A stretch of DNA of 64,000 bases from NCBI RefSeq assembly GCF_032062135.1, contig NC_092860.1:68256457-68320456 (forward strand). Reading direction: 5' to 3'. Below, piece after piece: positions 34,090-46,329 of the stretch. Numbering within the stretch: position 1 is the stretch's first letter; each line of letters opens with the position of its first letter. The notes under the pieces are model-generated. The model ran no database searches. It was not told where the DNA came from and saw nothing but the letters and a program-made list of their open reading frames with translations. The stretch is from Pyxicephalus adspersus (taxonomy: Eukaryota > Chordata > Amphibia > Anura > Pyxicephalidae). The translations under genes and the position numbers were made by a program.

Positions 34090-34250
34090 ATCAGGGGGCT
34101 GTGCTGCGCCCTTTTTTTTTTTTAAAGGGTGTTGCTCTTAAAAAAAAAAAAAACAAACACAGAATTTTTACTTAACATAAAAGGGTTGTCTACCCTTTTA
34201 TGTAAAGTGAAAATTCTGAGTTTAGGTACGCTTTAATATCCTGAAATGTG
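34090..34250. mobile_element. Hairpin element
   Basis: CAGAATTTTTACTTAACATA then AAAGGGT is inverted as ACCCTTTTATGTAAAGTGAA then AATTCTG (34160-34218), followed by GGTACGCTTTAA. Same family as the hairpin at 16105-16160. Confidence 0.6.
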
Positions 34251-34261
34251 GCACAACTTAA

Positions 34262-37200
34262 TAGCCCTCAAAAGTGGAAAAAAGTAACGCACCTGAAACG
34301 TAAATCCCCTGATATTGTTTCCTGCAGGAAACACATTGGAAAACAGGTGACAAGGCTATCTTGCGGGATTCTTGGATTGGGGGAGTAATTGCGACTACAT
34401 ATAAAACCAAAAAAAGGGGGCTAACACGTGACCTATAAAGTTTTATCAGTAGAATTGGATGAGGAAAGTGGATATGCTGTGGTGGTCTTGGATCTGGCAG
34501 GAACCATCTACTCTTTGTGTTCCATTTATGCACCCACCGGAAATTCTTCCAAGTTTTACAACAAAATGCTCCAAAAAATTCTAGAATGGTCTTACCCCAA
34601 TTTATGATTGGTGGGTGATTTTAATGTTACCTTAGACCCCACAATGGACCGATCATCCACTTCCCATAATACAGCAAATACAGCTCCCAAAGAATTCAGT
34701 AATCTAATTTCCAGACCTTTTTGGTGGATCCATGGAGGCTTCTTAACCCTACAGAAAAGAATTATACTTGTTACTCCAATTCACATACCTCTTTTTTTTA
34801 GGATTGACCTTATTTTGGTGGTAGAATCCCTTTATTTCCGGGTATCACACGCGTGATATTTACAGAATTTATCAGACCATGCACCAGTCCAACTAATTTT
34901 GAGACTCTCAAAACCATTTTCTTGTACTTTGATAAAGAGATTCCCTAGCTATTTGGCACAGTCACCAGACTTTATTAATTTGGTTAAATTTGGAACACTG
35001 GGACACTCTGGTTTTATTATGGCAAACCATGAAAGCGGTACTGTGGGGCCATATCATAGAATACGCTGCTCGTGAACGCAAAGAATACCGAGTCCAATAC
35101 ACTGAATTACAAAAAAAAGCAGTCAAAGCCTACAAGGAGTACATAGCACAGAAAACTGGGGCACTGAAACTAATTTGGCAAAACACAACCAAAACCCTGA
35201 ATGCGCAGGTTGGCACTAAAGTGGAGACTGAAAAAAAAATTTTATAGATAGGGCAACAAAGTAGAAATCTTAAATAGACCAATAACGACTGAAGAAATCC
35301 AAAAGACGATTAGTATGATGGCGAATCATAAAACACTGGGTCCAGATGGTTTTGCAGCAGAATTTTATAAAATGGCTGGTGAAGAAATCACCCCACTATC
35401 AACAGAGGTATATAATCCAATATTGACATGTAACAGCCCTTTCCCGGGTTTTCATAACTAAATTGGCACTATAAAATTTAGGTCAAAATAATGGCCAACA
35501 GACTACAGCGATTCCTACCATCCCTACTTACACCCAACCATTTGGACTTTGTAAGGGGGAAACATTCTACAATTTAAGTCCGCACTGCAATAGCGGCAAC
35601 AATAGTGGCGGCCATGGAAAACACTCCTAAATCCAAACTATTAGGGTTGGATGCAGAAAAGGCATTTGATAAAGTGGAATGGCCCTTGCTAATTGCTGTA
35701 TTGACTCACCGCGCATTTGGCCAACTATTTACTTCATATTTACTAAATATATACAATATATTTACAAAGCCCATGAAACCAAATTATTTATCAATGGCAT
35801 CTTATCTTCACCTGTTTCCATGACTATAGGAACTCGTCAGGGACGCCCTTTGTTTCCCATACTATTTAACTTTGCACTAGAATCCTCTATTACATCTTTT
35901 GAAACTTTCAAACAATTTTGAAGGAGTTCAGATATGGCAATCGAAAGGTTCAGATGGCAATAGAAAGGTTAAAATCACGGACTTTGCAGATGATTTACTT
36001 CTTTACATAGCAAAACCGAAAAGAAGTCTGCCAGCCATTATCAATTTGTTAACACAATATGGAACAGCCTTGGGATATGCAATAAACCTAGATAAACCCA
36101 AGGCTTTCTACTTAAACAAATGCGTTAGGCCGAGGTGGAGCCACCAATATCCATTTGTGTGGTGCAAACAGTGATTAAAATATCTGGGTGTTTTTATTTC
36201 TAATCAACCTTCTAAACTCTACCATTCCAATATTCCCCCACTCATTTGGCTAAGGAACAATTACACAATAGGCCCCCTTCCTTATATTGGGCCAGTCAAT
36301 CTAATTTAAATGATAATATTCCAAAAAATGTTGTACACCCTGCAGATGTTACCAATAATAACAAAACAGTTGGATTTAAAAGAAATCTATACATTTTTTT
36401 AGGCATTTATTTGGGCAGGTAAGAAGGCTAGCAATGTGCAAACTTCAACAACCTGTAAAAAATGGATATAGATACAGATATAGAGCTATACAATTGGGCA
36501 ATATTCTCTAGATATATCAGAGACTGGATACATTACACTGCCTGTTATGGTAATGCTCTGGTGCAACAATTGATCCCAAGGAGTCATCTTCTTTATATTC
36601 TACATATACATAGAGAATTGCTACCCCAAACAATTCTTCATAATCCACTATTGTATTCTTGTTGGTACGTTTGGCATAAAGTAATGAATACATTTTTGTT
36701 GAATAACCACTTGTTCCTTCCATTATGGCGAAATAAAGACTTTTTGACCTAGAGGACTTGTTTGACCCAGAGGATAATCTCTCAAACAGTCATGAAGGCA
36801 TTGTATCCTGAAAACCTTTGAACATTTGTATTACACTCTTATGTATCGGCCATTATCAAAAAACTATCACCCACTGACTGGGCCAACCCTCTAGATACAT
36901 TTTTAGCAGCTCCCAATCCTGCTAAAAAGCCATAACAGAAGTCTATAACACTTACTGAACTCAGAATATGAGACTAGAAGCACCGGATTGTGTAGATGGG
37001 CTAGACACTTTCCAGAACGCACCCCTAGTGAGATATTGGTAGTCTTTCACAGAGCCTGGAAAGCAATAACTTCTTCCATGTATAGGAAGATGAGTTTGAA
37101 ACTTTTTCACTATGCATATATATCACCAATGAGCTCTTATCAGATGTGATTAAGCTACTCTTCACAGTGTTTAAAATGTAGGACCTCCAAGGCAGATTTA

Positions 37201-37560
37201 TATCACATGCTCTAGAACTGCCCAAAAGTCAGGTATTTCTGGAAGGCGGTGGTGATGTATGCACTTCGGAATTTAGTGAATGATCTACCGCTAACAGCTA
37301 AATGGGTGATCTTTGGGGAGGTGCAACTTCAAGGTACCAGAATTACTAAAAGTTGTAGCAAAATTCTGTTGATAATTTTCCTGGTAGCAAAAGAAGACCA
37401 TTTTGCATAATTGTATTACATCAAACCCTCCCTCACTTTTCCTTGACAAACCATGGTTTGTTTTTCAGATGGAATGGGTGGAGGCTTTCATAGCAAGCAT
37501 ATAGCTGTATTACCAACTGATCTAAGAAAAAAAGCCTTTCTGCCTTTGAAATGACTACAT
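34262..37560 (+). pseudogene. L1 'B' ORF2 remnant (endonuclease, RT, C-terminal)
   Basis: Plus-strand motifs in order: LQETHWKTGDKAILRDSW (34325), SLCSIYAPTGNSSKFYN, VGDFNVTLDPTMDRSSTS (34608), PITTEEIQKTISMMANHKTL and GPDGFAAEFYKMAGEE (35280-35390), LGLDAEKAFDKVEWPLLIAV (35643), LFINGILSSPVSM and IGTRQGRPLFPILFNFALES (35795-35880), and KITDFADDLLLYIAKPKRSL (35965-36030, with the FADD catalytic pair intact). The C-terminal region follows, including LYHML.NCPKV-type text near 37200. All RT blocks are recognisable, but frameshifts and stops occur about every few hundred bases. Confidence 0.9.
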
Positions 37561-37937
37561 GGTATGCCCACCTCCTTCCAGAAAACAACCCCCCCCAATT
37601 GTATGTTAAAACTCCAACTCACAATAGTTGATAGTCCACAACCATAATAAAGTTACTGGGAAAATCTTGGCTTATTGAATTACTACACCACTCATAACAA
37701 GATTTTAAATACTAATATTACTCTGTATATTAAATTTGTCAAATTTGACAATAAAATAACCATAACCTGTTGTATTTTCCCTACTGGCAAAAATTTGGAA
37801 CCCTATTGTAAGTGCATTATACCATGTTCTATCATACCAGGTGTATTTTGTTAATCATTTGATCTTAATGTTTTTAATGTACTAATGTACTTATTTCCCC
37901 TGGAAAAATCAATAAAAATATTTTTTAAAAATACAAG

Positions 37938-38905
37938 ATTTACAATTTACTAGCTTGCTTTCATTTAATCATTCTGGCAAAACTACTCCCTCAACTTTAA
38001 CCACATCAGGAAAAGTAATCCTCTTTCCCCAGACACTAACTTGGCACACTTAGTGTGGTTCCAAACCAGGGAAGGGAACCTTCATGATCTCTAACTACAG
38101 ACCAATCTCCCTAATTATTTGTGACATCAAAATAATGACAATCTTAGCCAAAAGACTTAATTCTTTCCTGACGCATTATATTCACCTCAACCATATAGGT
38201 TTATTCCAGTACTGAAAGTAGTGAGATTGATCTAATCTTGCTACTCCACAGCAATTGGGATGAGGTCTGACTATGAGGGCCATGCTTTTATCACTTGACT
38301 TGCAAAAGACCTTTGACAGTGTATCATGGGAATATCCCTTTTCTCTCCTCACACAGATGCTTTTGTTCTTTTTTTCTTGAGCACCTTGAAGGCTCTATAT
38401 TTCTCGCAGAGCTCACATAAACATTAGTAGGGATTTCAATCTCCAACCATTCCCACCCATAAAGGTACCAGACATGGATGCCCCCTCTCTCCACTCCTTT
38501 TTGCTTTGGTAATAGAACCTCTGGCAATTGCTATACGAGAGCACCCAGATATTAATGGCATCTGCTGTGACACCAATATAAACAACATAAGTTCTCCCTT
38601 TTTTGTTAACTACATATTGTTATATATTATCTTCCCTCCTTTCTTTGCCTAACCTGTTTCAGGTGCTGAGTAAATTTTTTAAGTAATTTGCCATTATTAC
38701 CTAAGCATAACTCTGATCTCACAAGATGGTTGATCATTTATTTGGGGAACCAAAAGTAAGATCCACAAATTGACAAATTGGAGGGTCGGGGGATCATTAC
38801 ACTCAGACCACCTTCCCGACCCTGAAGCCACAATGGGTGGCTCTGGAGGGCTTTACCTGCCAATCCGTAAATATGGAGGCCATATCAGTAAATTTGGGGA
38901 CCCAG
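37938..38905 (+). pseudogene. L1-clade LINE 'A' ORF2, right part
   Basis: After the nested L1 the frame text resumes: NYRPISLIICDIKIMTILAK then RLNSFLTHYIHLNHIGL (38095-38200), LLSLDLQKTFDSVSWEYPFS (38290), [20 protein letters not shown] (38470-38530), [11 protein letters not shown], and beyond 38640 weak C-terminal sequence. [13 protein letters not shown] is an L1 RT signature. Part of the palm between 30721 and 37938 is missing even after removing the insertion. Confidence 0.85.
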
Positions 38906-40258
38906 CACCTAGTAACACATTAAGAAGGAAAACGGATTTTGCCATAGCCTCCATCTTGTTTGTAGATTTCATTTTGTAGCCAAATCATGAACGAGAATTA
39001 TATTAGGAAATCCCATCCAGACTACAGGAAACCATTTCAGCTGCTCTGTCATGATAATGCTGAACATGGTACAAAAGTACTATGCTAATGGAATTAAAAC
39101 AGTGAAAGATCATTGGAATATTTCTCCTGGCAGCTAGATCCTGTGATAAAGGGATCACAGCATTACAGAAATTTTAAACAGGATATAAACAAAGCATTTT
39201 TCAGCAGCTAGGTTGACCAAAAATGAGGTTGCTTTACTTATACCTACTAACTTAACAAACAGAGGGTGTCATTTACTAAATACTGCTATACTCCTTCCAT
39301 GTGATGAGTGGCTCAAGACAAGACCATGTACATGATTACTATGAACTTGTACAAACAGAGACACAGGGATTAGCAAATTAATCAAATGAGCCCCTAACTA
39401 ATGCATATTTTGAAATGTTTATAGATGGCTCCCAATACTATACTGATGTGCAGAGCCACATACTGGGTATGCATTGGTAACTGCATGTGATGTATTAAAG
39501 CTTTTATTTTCCAACATCAATTCAATGAACTGAACAGAATCACAGAATAATAATGAAAAGTATATATGTATATGAGTTGTTTGTTACTAGTGTGGGGCTA
39601 GAATGAGATAAGCCTAGAACGCTCTATTTCAGATAACTGTTGTCATTATAGTTAACTCCTGCCAACTGGTTTAGATCTTGCTAAACCAAGCCTTAAAATT
39701 TTTTTTCTTTTCATTTTGGGTATGCCATATTTAGGATATTGTCTGTGGAAAATTATACATTGATAACAATTATACACAAGAACAAGATATCCTCCCAATT
39801 TTAGACCTACAAATGCTAAATAGTTTTGCCCTGGGTATGGCTTTCTCAACGGTACCGGAATCATAAATAAAGTAGGTGTTTGGTTAGTAAAATAGTCAAA
39901 AGGGAGAAATGAGAAGGAAAGACTTTGTCATAGTATCCATCTAGTTTGAAGACTTCATTTTGTAGCAGAATCATCATAGGGCTGAGCACAGTAAGCCAAC
40001 ATCAAATACCATGTGTTCTACAAAAAACCTAAAATTTTGTAGGGACAGGAACCACAGGGTTATCCTGGCATTTTTTCTCTTTGTTTTGGGCCATCCATTT
40101 CAGTATGGTTTTTTGATGAGCCTGGACTTCCTAACAAGTAGTATTGAATGCTCTCCAGTGCCCACTCGATGGCCAAGCACTCTAACATTTATGGCATACC
40201 TGCTCTCTGCAGGGGGTCAATTTCCTGCTAAGGTATGTCACTAGATGTTCTTCCCCAT
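38906..40258. repeat. Unclassified region with a direct repeat pair
   Basis: About 50 bp at 38928-38985 (core TCATTTTGTAGCCAAATCAT) recurs at 39920-39975 (TCATTTTGTAGCAGAATCAT), about 1 kb apart. This layout is compatible with remnants of two LTRs, but no gag or pol lies between. Otherwise unassigned. Confidence 0.35.
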
Positions 40259-40835
40259 TTATAACCTGGGACAGAACAGCCCCGAGCCTAACTCTGAGGC
40301 ATCTGTTTGGACTAGGAACTCTTTCTTAAAGTCAGGGGCAATTAGTACTGGGCAATTACATAATGCTGCCCTGAGGTCTTGAAAGGCTCTTTCTGCCATT
40401 TGGCACTGAAAAATTGCAACTGTTTTCTGCCCTTTGGTGAGTTCCATAAGTGGGGCTGCTAAGGTTGACAAACCTGTGGTAATACAAAACTTAAAAAGGC
40501 TCTTATCCGCATTTTGTCCCTGGGACAGTGCCACTCCCGCTTAACTTCCATTTTTGCTATCTTGGGCTTGACAAGCCCTCCCCCAATGACATACCCCAGG
40601 CACCTGTTTTGGGGTTTGTCGTTAAACCAGGACAAATGACTCTGGGGAAATGACTTTCCCAGTCTGGACTAAAAAAGGTCATATTGTTCAGGTGGGCCGA
40701 GGCCTAATTTTGATGTAGCTTAAAAATGCGGTCTATTATTTGCAGGAGGGAGGCTAGGGCCCCATGCAAACCCAAATGGTATCATCCTGTATTGCCAAAG
40801 CCCCTCTCCTCAGAGACTGTCTGATAGAAGGCTTT
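40259..40835 (-). pseudogene. Gypsy RT end and RNase H start
   Basis: Minus strand: GLHGALASLLQIIDRIFKLH then ASAHLNNMTFFSPDWESHFP (about 40820-40660), with the YLDD motif changed to HLNN. It continues through LGYVIGGGLVKPKIAKME, then ATLMELTKGQK-like and AERAFQDLRAALCNCPVLIA and PDFKKEFLVQTDASELGSG (40470-40270) of RNase H. Stops and frameshifts are present. Confidence 0.8.
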
Positions 40836-40869
40836 TGTTTCCTAATTCTGACTGTTCGAGAGAGCCTCG

Positions 40870-41400
40870 GCTGCTTTCACTTCTGGCACTCCCTGGGTCT
40901 CTACCGCTGTAAGGTGGGCAGGTAAAGCCTCTCATTTTTTTCCAGGGCTTAATCAGGTTAACGTGATAGAACTGCTCTTTTTTACATTTGTGCAGCTGGT
41001 AAACCTTATAGTTGACCTTCCTTACTCGTTCTATAATTTCATAAGGTCCCAGCCAGAAACGTACTTTCCATGGTAGGGACCAAGACTAACACTCTCACCA
41101 GGTTGGAAAATCTGGACACGACCAGATTCACCCTACACCATGGGCCCAGAACAGATGTTCCCTCACCAGGGGCCTGACCACAGCCAGATGGTCTTGCATG
41201 TCAGCAACATGCTCTACCCCACCCTTATATGGAGTGGATTCACTCTTCCATGTCTCCCTTGCCACAACAAGAAGTCCTCGGGCATGGGGCTCTTTATAGT
41301 ACTGAAGGGGCGAGAACCCTGTAGAGGCCTGTTGGATTTCCCTGATAGCAAACATTAGAAAAGGGAGGAGGCACATGGTGCTTAGCCCATGGTGTGCTAA
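40870..41400 (-). pseudogene. Gypsy integrase C-terminal part
   Basis: Minus strand 41376-41128: LLPFLMFAIREIQQASTGFS, PLQYYKEPHARGLLVVARET, VEHVADMQDHLAVVRPLVRE. Then 41120-40900 in shifted frames: VLVLVPTMES, VNYKVYQL-like and EQFYHVNLIKPWKK-like text of the chromodomain-proximal end. It lies upstream of RT/RNase H on the same strand, the reverse of element order. Confidence 0.8.
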
Positions 41401-41404
41401 ATAG

Positions 41405-41610
41405 GCTTCTGGGTCACAGCTAAATGGTCTTGCATGTCAGCAACATGCTATACCACACCCTAATATGAAGTGGACTCACTCTCCCATGTCTCCTTAGCAA
41501 CAACAAGAAGGCATGGCGCCCATACAGTAATTTAAAGAGCAAACATTAAAAAAGGGTGGAGGCACATGGTCATTAGCACATGGTGTGCTAAATATGTGTC
41601 TGGGTATTAG
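41405..41610 (-). repeat. Duplicate of part of the integrase fragment
   Basis: 'aatggtcttgcatgtcagcaacatgct', 'catgtctcc..gc.acaacaagaag' and 'ggaggcacatggt' repeat 41185-41400 in direct orientation, with a 60-bp deletion. A local tandem duplication of Gypsy debris. Confidence 0.7.
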
Positions 41611-41773
41611 GAAATTGTGGGCCTGGCATTTGAAATCCACCCACCTTGCTCTTGCAGATTCCCAGGAAAAACAGCCTCAGAACAGAAATTCTAAATAAAC
41701 AGCAGAGAACCCTACAAGTTCCCTGGAGATACAAAACTTCTGGTTTTACCTCAGATGTGTTATCTGAGATATC

Positions 41774-42356
41774 TACCATATTTTTTGCCGTATAAGACGC
41801 ACTTTTTCTTCCCCAAAACTGGGGGGAAAAGTTAGTGTGTCCTATACGACAAATGTGTTATAAAATAATTAAAATAAGATACTCACCCGATACCCGATCC
41901 TGCGCGTGTCTCTGGCTGCATGCAGCGTGTTTCTCTTCTCTCCTCTGCCAGCATCGTGTCTTCTGTCTATAAAGCAGAGCGAAAGAAGCCGGCACAGCTC
42001 CACCTGCTGTTCCCTGTCCTAACTGCCGTACAGTGGAAAAAAAGCACAGAGTGATCAGAAGGGAATTTTAAATGACACAGAGTGATCAGAAAGGGAATTT
42101 TGAATGACACAGAGTGATCAGAAAGGGAATTTTGAATGACACAGAGTGATCAGAAAGGGAATTTGAAAGGCACAGAGTGATCAGAAAGGGAATTTGAATG
42201 GCACATGAGTGATCAGAAGGGGAATACCGGTATGAATGGCACATGAGTGATCAGAAGCGGAATAATCTTTCAGAAACTTTTTTTTCTAGATTTTCCTCCT
42301 TTAAAATTGGGTGCGTCTTATATTCCGGAGCGTCTTATACGGCGAAAAATACGGTA
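41774..42356 (-). mobile_element. Inverted-repeat DNA element carrying a minisatellite, copy 1
   Basis: Ends TACCATATTTTTTGCCGTAT and (inverted) TACCGTATTTTTCGCCGTAT, extended by AAGACGC. The centre holds about seven tandem units of roughly 30 bp (42046-42262) with core ACAGAGTGATCAGAAAGGGA. The second copy, in reverse orientation, is at 47933-48477. No transposase. A TA target is possible if the outer TA is the duplication. Confidence 0.8.
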
Positions 42357-42643
42357 GGTCCCATATTTTTTTTTTGTCCATTCAGGGGTGGAAAAATGCT
42401 GAAATCAACATAGTTTGACAAGTTTATTTGTCTCTATGTGTGGCATCTCATTCTCATTTTGCTGTGGTTAAGGAAAAAATTATTTGCTCCTGACCTGCTT
42501 TGACCTCACATCATTTTGTATTTAAATATGTTTATTAGAAAGACAAATACATAGTATAAAACTCAAAGAAACAGAAACGACAAAACATAGTATATACCAT
42601 TTCCAACCCCGATGCAAAGTGTTTAAATACCAATTAAGACAAA

Positions 42644-42835
42644 GGACCTGGTTTATAAAATCTCTTCAAAAATAGCGAAGGTAGACTATCATGGGTGATC
42701 CAGCAAATTTTCAATGGATCTAGTTCAGAATTGAAAACTTTTGACAAACAATGGCAAATGATTTCAAATGATTTGCTGGATCACCCATGATAGTCTATCT
42801 TCTCCAGTCTTTGATAACTTTGATAAATCAGGTCC
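42644..42835. mobile_element. Palindromic element with long inverted arms
   Basis: GGACCTGGTTTATAAAATCT ... GGGTGATCCAGCAAAT is mirrored by ATTTGCTGGATCACCC ... GATAAATCAGGTCC, with arms of about 75 bp. Same family as 60370-60531. It lies in the tail region of the L1 at 43400-44235. Confidence 0.75.
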
Positions 42836-42848
42836 ATAGTCTCGATTG

Positions 42849-43386
42849 TACTATTTCCCCGAGGACCTACCCCAAAAATAAGCCCTAGCATGATTTTTCT
42901 GTATTTTTGAGGATGCTCAAAATATAAGCCCTACCCCGAAAAAAAGGCCTTCCCCAAAAAAAGGTTACAATATATATAAATACATGGATAAAAGGTGGTC
43001 ATTTAGGGAAAGCGCTATTGCTAGACATTAGAAATTGGGGCCAATGGTTCTAAAGGAAATGGAGTCACAAGAAATTCAAGATGGAATTCAGGTTTTAGGA
43101 AGTTATGATGATGATCCAGAAGATGATGACATGACTATTTGAATAAATCTTGATTTTTGTTGCTGAATATCACAAGAAATTCATGATGGATTTCAGGGTT
43201 TGGAGAGTTATTATGCTGTTCCAGAATGTGATGACATAATTATATTTGAATAAATCTTGATTTTTTTTGTTTAGGAATAAATGTTCATTGTTGTTCATAA
43301 AAATAATAAGACGTCCCCAGAAAATAAGCCCTAGTCCATTTTTTTGGATTAAAAAAATAGTTTTGTCCTATTTTTGGGAAACGGTA
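42849..43386. mobile_element. Inverted-repeat DNA element with internal duplication
   Basis: Ends TACTATTTCCCCGAGG and (inverted) TACCGTTTCCCAAAAA. It contains 'aaaataagccctag' near both ends and two direct copies of about 100 bp (43070-43165 and 43168-43270) around GAAATTCAAGATGGAATTCA. No transposase frame. Confidence 0.65.
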
Positions 43387-43399
43387 TGAACAGAAGTAC

Positions 43400-44235
43400 T
43401 ACCCAAAAAAGGCATAAAGTCCAAAGAGTTTCATAGTACAGAAAAACTAATAAACAATGCAAACACACAAAAAGCTGAGTATATTATTAAAACCTGTTAA
43501 TAATGTGGATGCCAAAAACATGCCATTGTGAACACAGGAATAGCAGAAAGTCTATGGTGTTTGAGTGAGAAGGGGGGGGGGGCTACAACAAGACCAGGGC
43601 AGGAGAAGGTGGGAAGGAGGCTAAATAACATAACCAGCCAAAAGCAATCAGGGTCTGTTTAGGTACTGGAACCAAGGTTCCCATTTCTTGGGGAAATAGG
43701 ATATTTTATCATTAAGCATACTGATGAGGTTGTCATTAATCATAATCCAGTTCCACCTATATTTAACAAAAGCTGCTATTTAAATGTAAGATAAAATACA
43801 TAATACTGGCTTGCGCAGCAAGGTGTCAAATCTAAAGAAGAGAGAACTCTCAGGGGTTTTAGGTAAACTGATCTGGGCAATTGAAAAAAATAAGAATAAA
43901 TATTCTAGCCTAGAATCTCTGTAACTTTGGACAGTGCCACCAGATATGTAACATGGTACATATCTGTCCACACCTCCTAGAACACAGAGGAGAGATGGAA
44001 GGGTTGCAACTGTGAAATCTACTAGGAACTAAGTAAGATAGAAGTATTAAGTAGGATAGTTTTATAATTAGGGAAGTGTTAAGAAAATTTTTTGACAAGG
44101 TATAAGTCACTTCCTGCCAGTCTTTAGTTTTCCAGACAATACCCAAACCAGTCTCCCATTACTACATGTAATGCAGCTTCTTATTCAAATAAAAAGTCAA
44201 ATGAAGAAATATATATTATGAAAATTCCACCCACG
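43400..44235 (-). pseudogene. L1-clade LINE ORF2 C-terminal fragment
   Basis: Minus strand 44146-43910: VWKTKDWQEVTYTLSKNFLN, YLVPSRFHSCNPSISPLCSR and CTMLHIWWHCPKLQRF, the cysteine/histidine-rich C-terminus typical of L1 ORF2 (S.LCWRC......HMWW.CP...FW). Followed by 3' UTR-like sequence. The original 3' tail may continue at about 42480-42640 beyond the two small insertions. Confidence 0.8.
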
Positions 44236-44559
44236 GCATTCTCAGGGGACTTATAGGAGTGTTCAAATGGGGTGAATGTCTTCCTCATTTTGAGTCTTCC
44301 TTCTGTCTTTACCCACTGGTAAAAACATTTTATCTGTTATGTCATCATTAATCCCTGACATTAATCCCTGAATTGCAATGTCACTGTCACTGCCTTCATA
44401 ACAGTACTTCTACCACACTCATTCCCTCATTAGCTTTTCCTCCTCCCTGTGCAGTATCTGGGCATTACTGCTGAGCTCTATCCCAGCTGCAAGGTCCTAA
44501 TTACTTCCAATGCCTTAAAGAAAGTTTGGTGTCCCATATAGCTACTCATATAGCTACAT

Positions 44560-44775
44560 CAAAATATTAGGGTGAAAATGCTGATCTGTCTTGTTCATGG
44601 GTGCGATCTCAATCTCAACAGATCTCGGGCCTGCACAGTGCAAGATCGGGTGACGTACCAAGCTGAAGGAAGAAGATGGTGGTGCCCGGCGCCCAGCGCT
44701 TCCTTTGCGCCAGGACTAAAGAGGATTTGAGGATTGTACGGGACCGGATCCAGAACTTCTCCAGAAATGTCAACA
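44560..44775 (+). repeat. GC-rich repeat related to 15840-16200
   Basis: 'gcaagatcgggtgacgta', 'gaagaagatggtggtgcccggcgcccagcg' and 'gaccggatccagaacttct' correspond, in reverse orientation, to the GC-rich centre at 15870-16040. 44236-44559 and 44776-45384 hold nothing assignable. Confidence 0.5.
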
Positions 44776-45380
44776 GTATATTAAATTCTCTTTGGTGCTT
44801 TCTATGCCAAACTCAACAATATCACCTGAGTTCTTTGCTGGTTAGCCCAAAGCCTTTCACTGTACTTTTGCAATGATGGAACTAGAGGAGACACAAAAAT
44901 TATAACTCAAAATTATCTGGTCAGATAATTTCAGGAATCCAAAAAGATTTGGTGGCTAGATTGAATGAGCCCTACTATAATGTAGGACCAGACATATTCG
45001 GATCCCAAGTCAAATTAGCTTTGATCTAAGTAAAAATCAAATCAAAACTATAAGGAGATATTGTGTTGTTTCCGCTAACCTCTATAGAAATAAAAAATAA
45101 CATTTACTGCCAACCCCTGAACGGTAAAGTTAAGAATTTCTGTCTCCTGTAGTCTATGACAACAAATAAAGCAGAGTTTATTTCAGTTTGATTTAATTAG
45201 GCATAAATGAATAATTGATATAGTCATTTAAAGGTTGTAATTCTTATGTTAGCAAGAATGTTTCTAGAAGTTCTATTATCAAATAAAGGTGTTTTGCCTT
45301 TAATTGACTCCTTCAAGGGAAGGTTTCCAAGACATGAAGACTTTATATATTAGTCTATGTGTTTTTTTACATTTCAGACA

Positions 45381-45384
<4 letters not shown>

Positions 45385-45437
<53 letters not shown>
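45385..45437. repeat. (TA)n microsatellite
   Basis: 53-bp TA run. 45438-46329 contains no motif I can assign. Confidence 0.95.
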
Positions 45438-45440
<3 letters not shown>

Positions 45441-46329
45441 GAAATGGGTCCCAATGTTGGGAAAACAGCCCTTATGGGTCTGGTGATAATTTGTTGAGAG
45501 GAATTATGTTGTCCCTGCCCACCTTCATTTGAGTGATCATCTGGCTCTATAGACACACCCACATAGCTGTGTGATGGAAGATCGGGGGATAGCTGTACCA
45601 AGATATTATCTCACATCAGTGGTTCGCCTGTAAATGGTGGGGGCAGGCGCTGGATCTCCCGAAGGATCACTGGAAAGATGAGGGGGGATTAAAAAAGATC
45701 TTGGGAAGCTTAGATCGTAGGGAAAAAGGCAAAGAGTCATAAATTTATACCTGTGATACAGGATGTCAGCTGCATACGGGTGGCATTAATCAAGAATGAT
45801 TTGACATGTTGTTGCGAGAAATTCAAAAGTGGCCAAAGTGACATCTGAAAAAGTATCTGTTTGTGTACTCAATGTGGCAGTGACTAATGTAGACCTCAGC
45901 AAATAATTCCTGGTTCATTACAAAGTAGTAGTAATAGAAGTAATACATTCTATCATTTTAGGCAGTCAGCAAAGCAAGGTATCAAAAAAAAATTGATGGA
46001 TGTAATAAATCCTTACAGACAATATTTAGAGAAACACAATAGTAAAGCATAAAGCATACGACGCGGTGATTACCATTACATGTAGTAAAATACATTGGGG
46101 GACAGGTTAGTATTAACATGGGAAGTAGATAAATGACCATCAACATGCCATATAAATAGATGAATATCCGCAGTCTATGGAAATATTGTAAAAATATCTA
46201 AAGAAATAATACCAACTATGAAATACTATATATATGGTATCGGTATAGTACATGCATATGGATGAGTTAAGCTGTTGTAGGATTAACATAGACCTTGACC
46301 TTCGTATTGACCTAAAATGAATAACTGAA

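Larger units (their letters stand above)
30722..37931 (+). mobile_element. L1-clade LINE 'B', near full length, nested in L1 'A'
   Basis: Starts with a GC-richer 5' region (GGACTTCCGGGGGACG...), then ORF1 and ORF2 remnants, and ends in AATCAATAAAAATATTTTTT before an A-rich tail. It splits L1 'A'. ACAAGAT lies at both junctions (30714-30721 and after the A-rich tail near 37934), consistent with a short target duplication. It is itself interrupted by an LTR (31215-31867), a palindrome chain (32765-33490) and a hairpin element (34090-34250). Confidence 0.8.
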
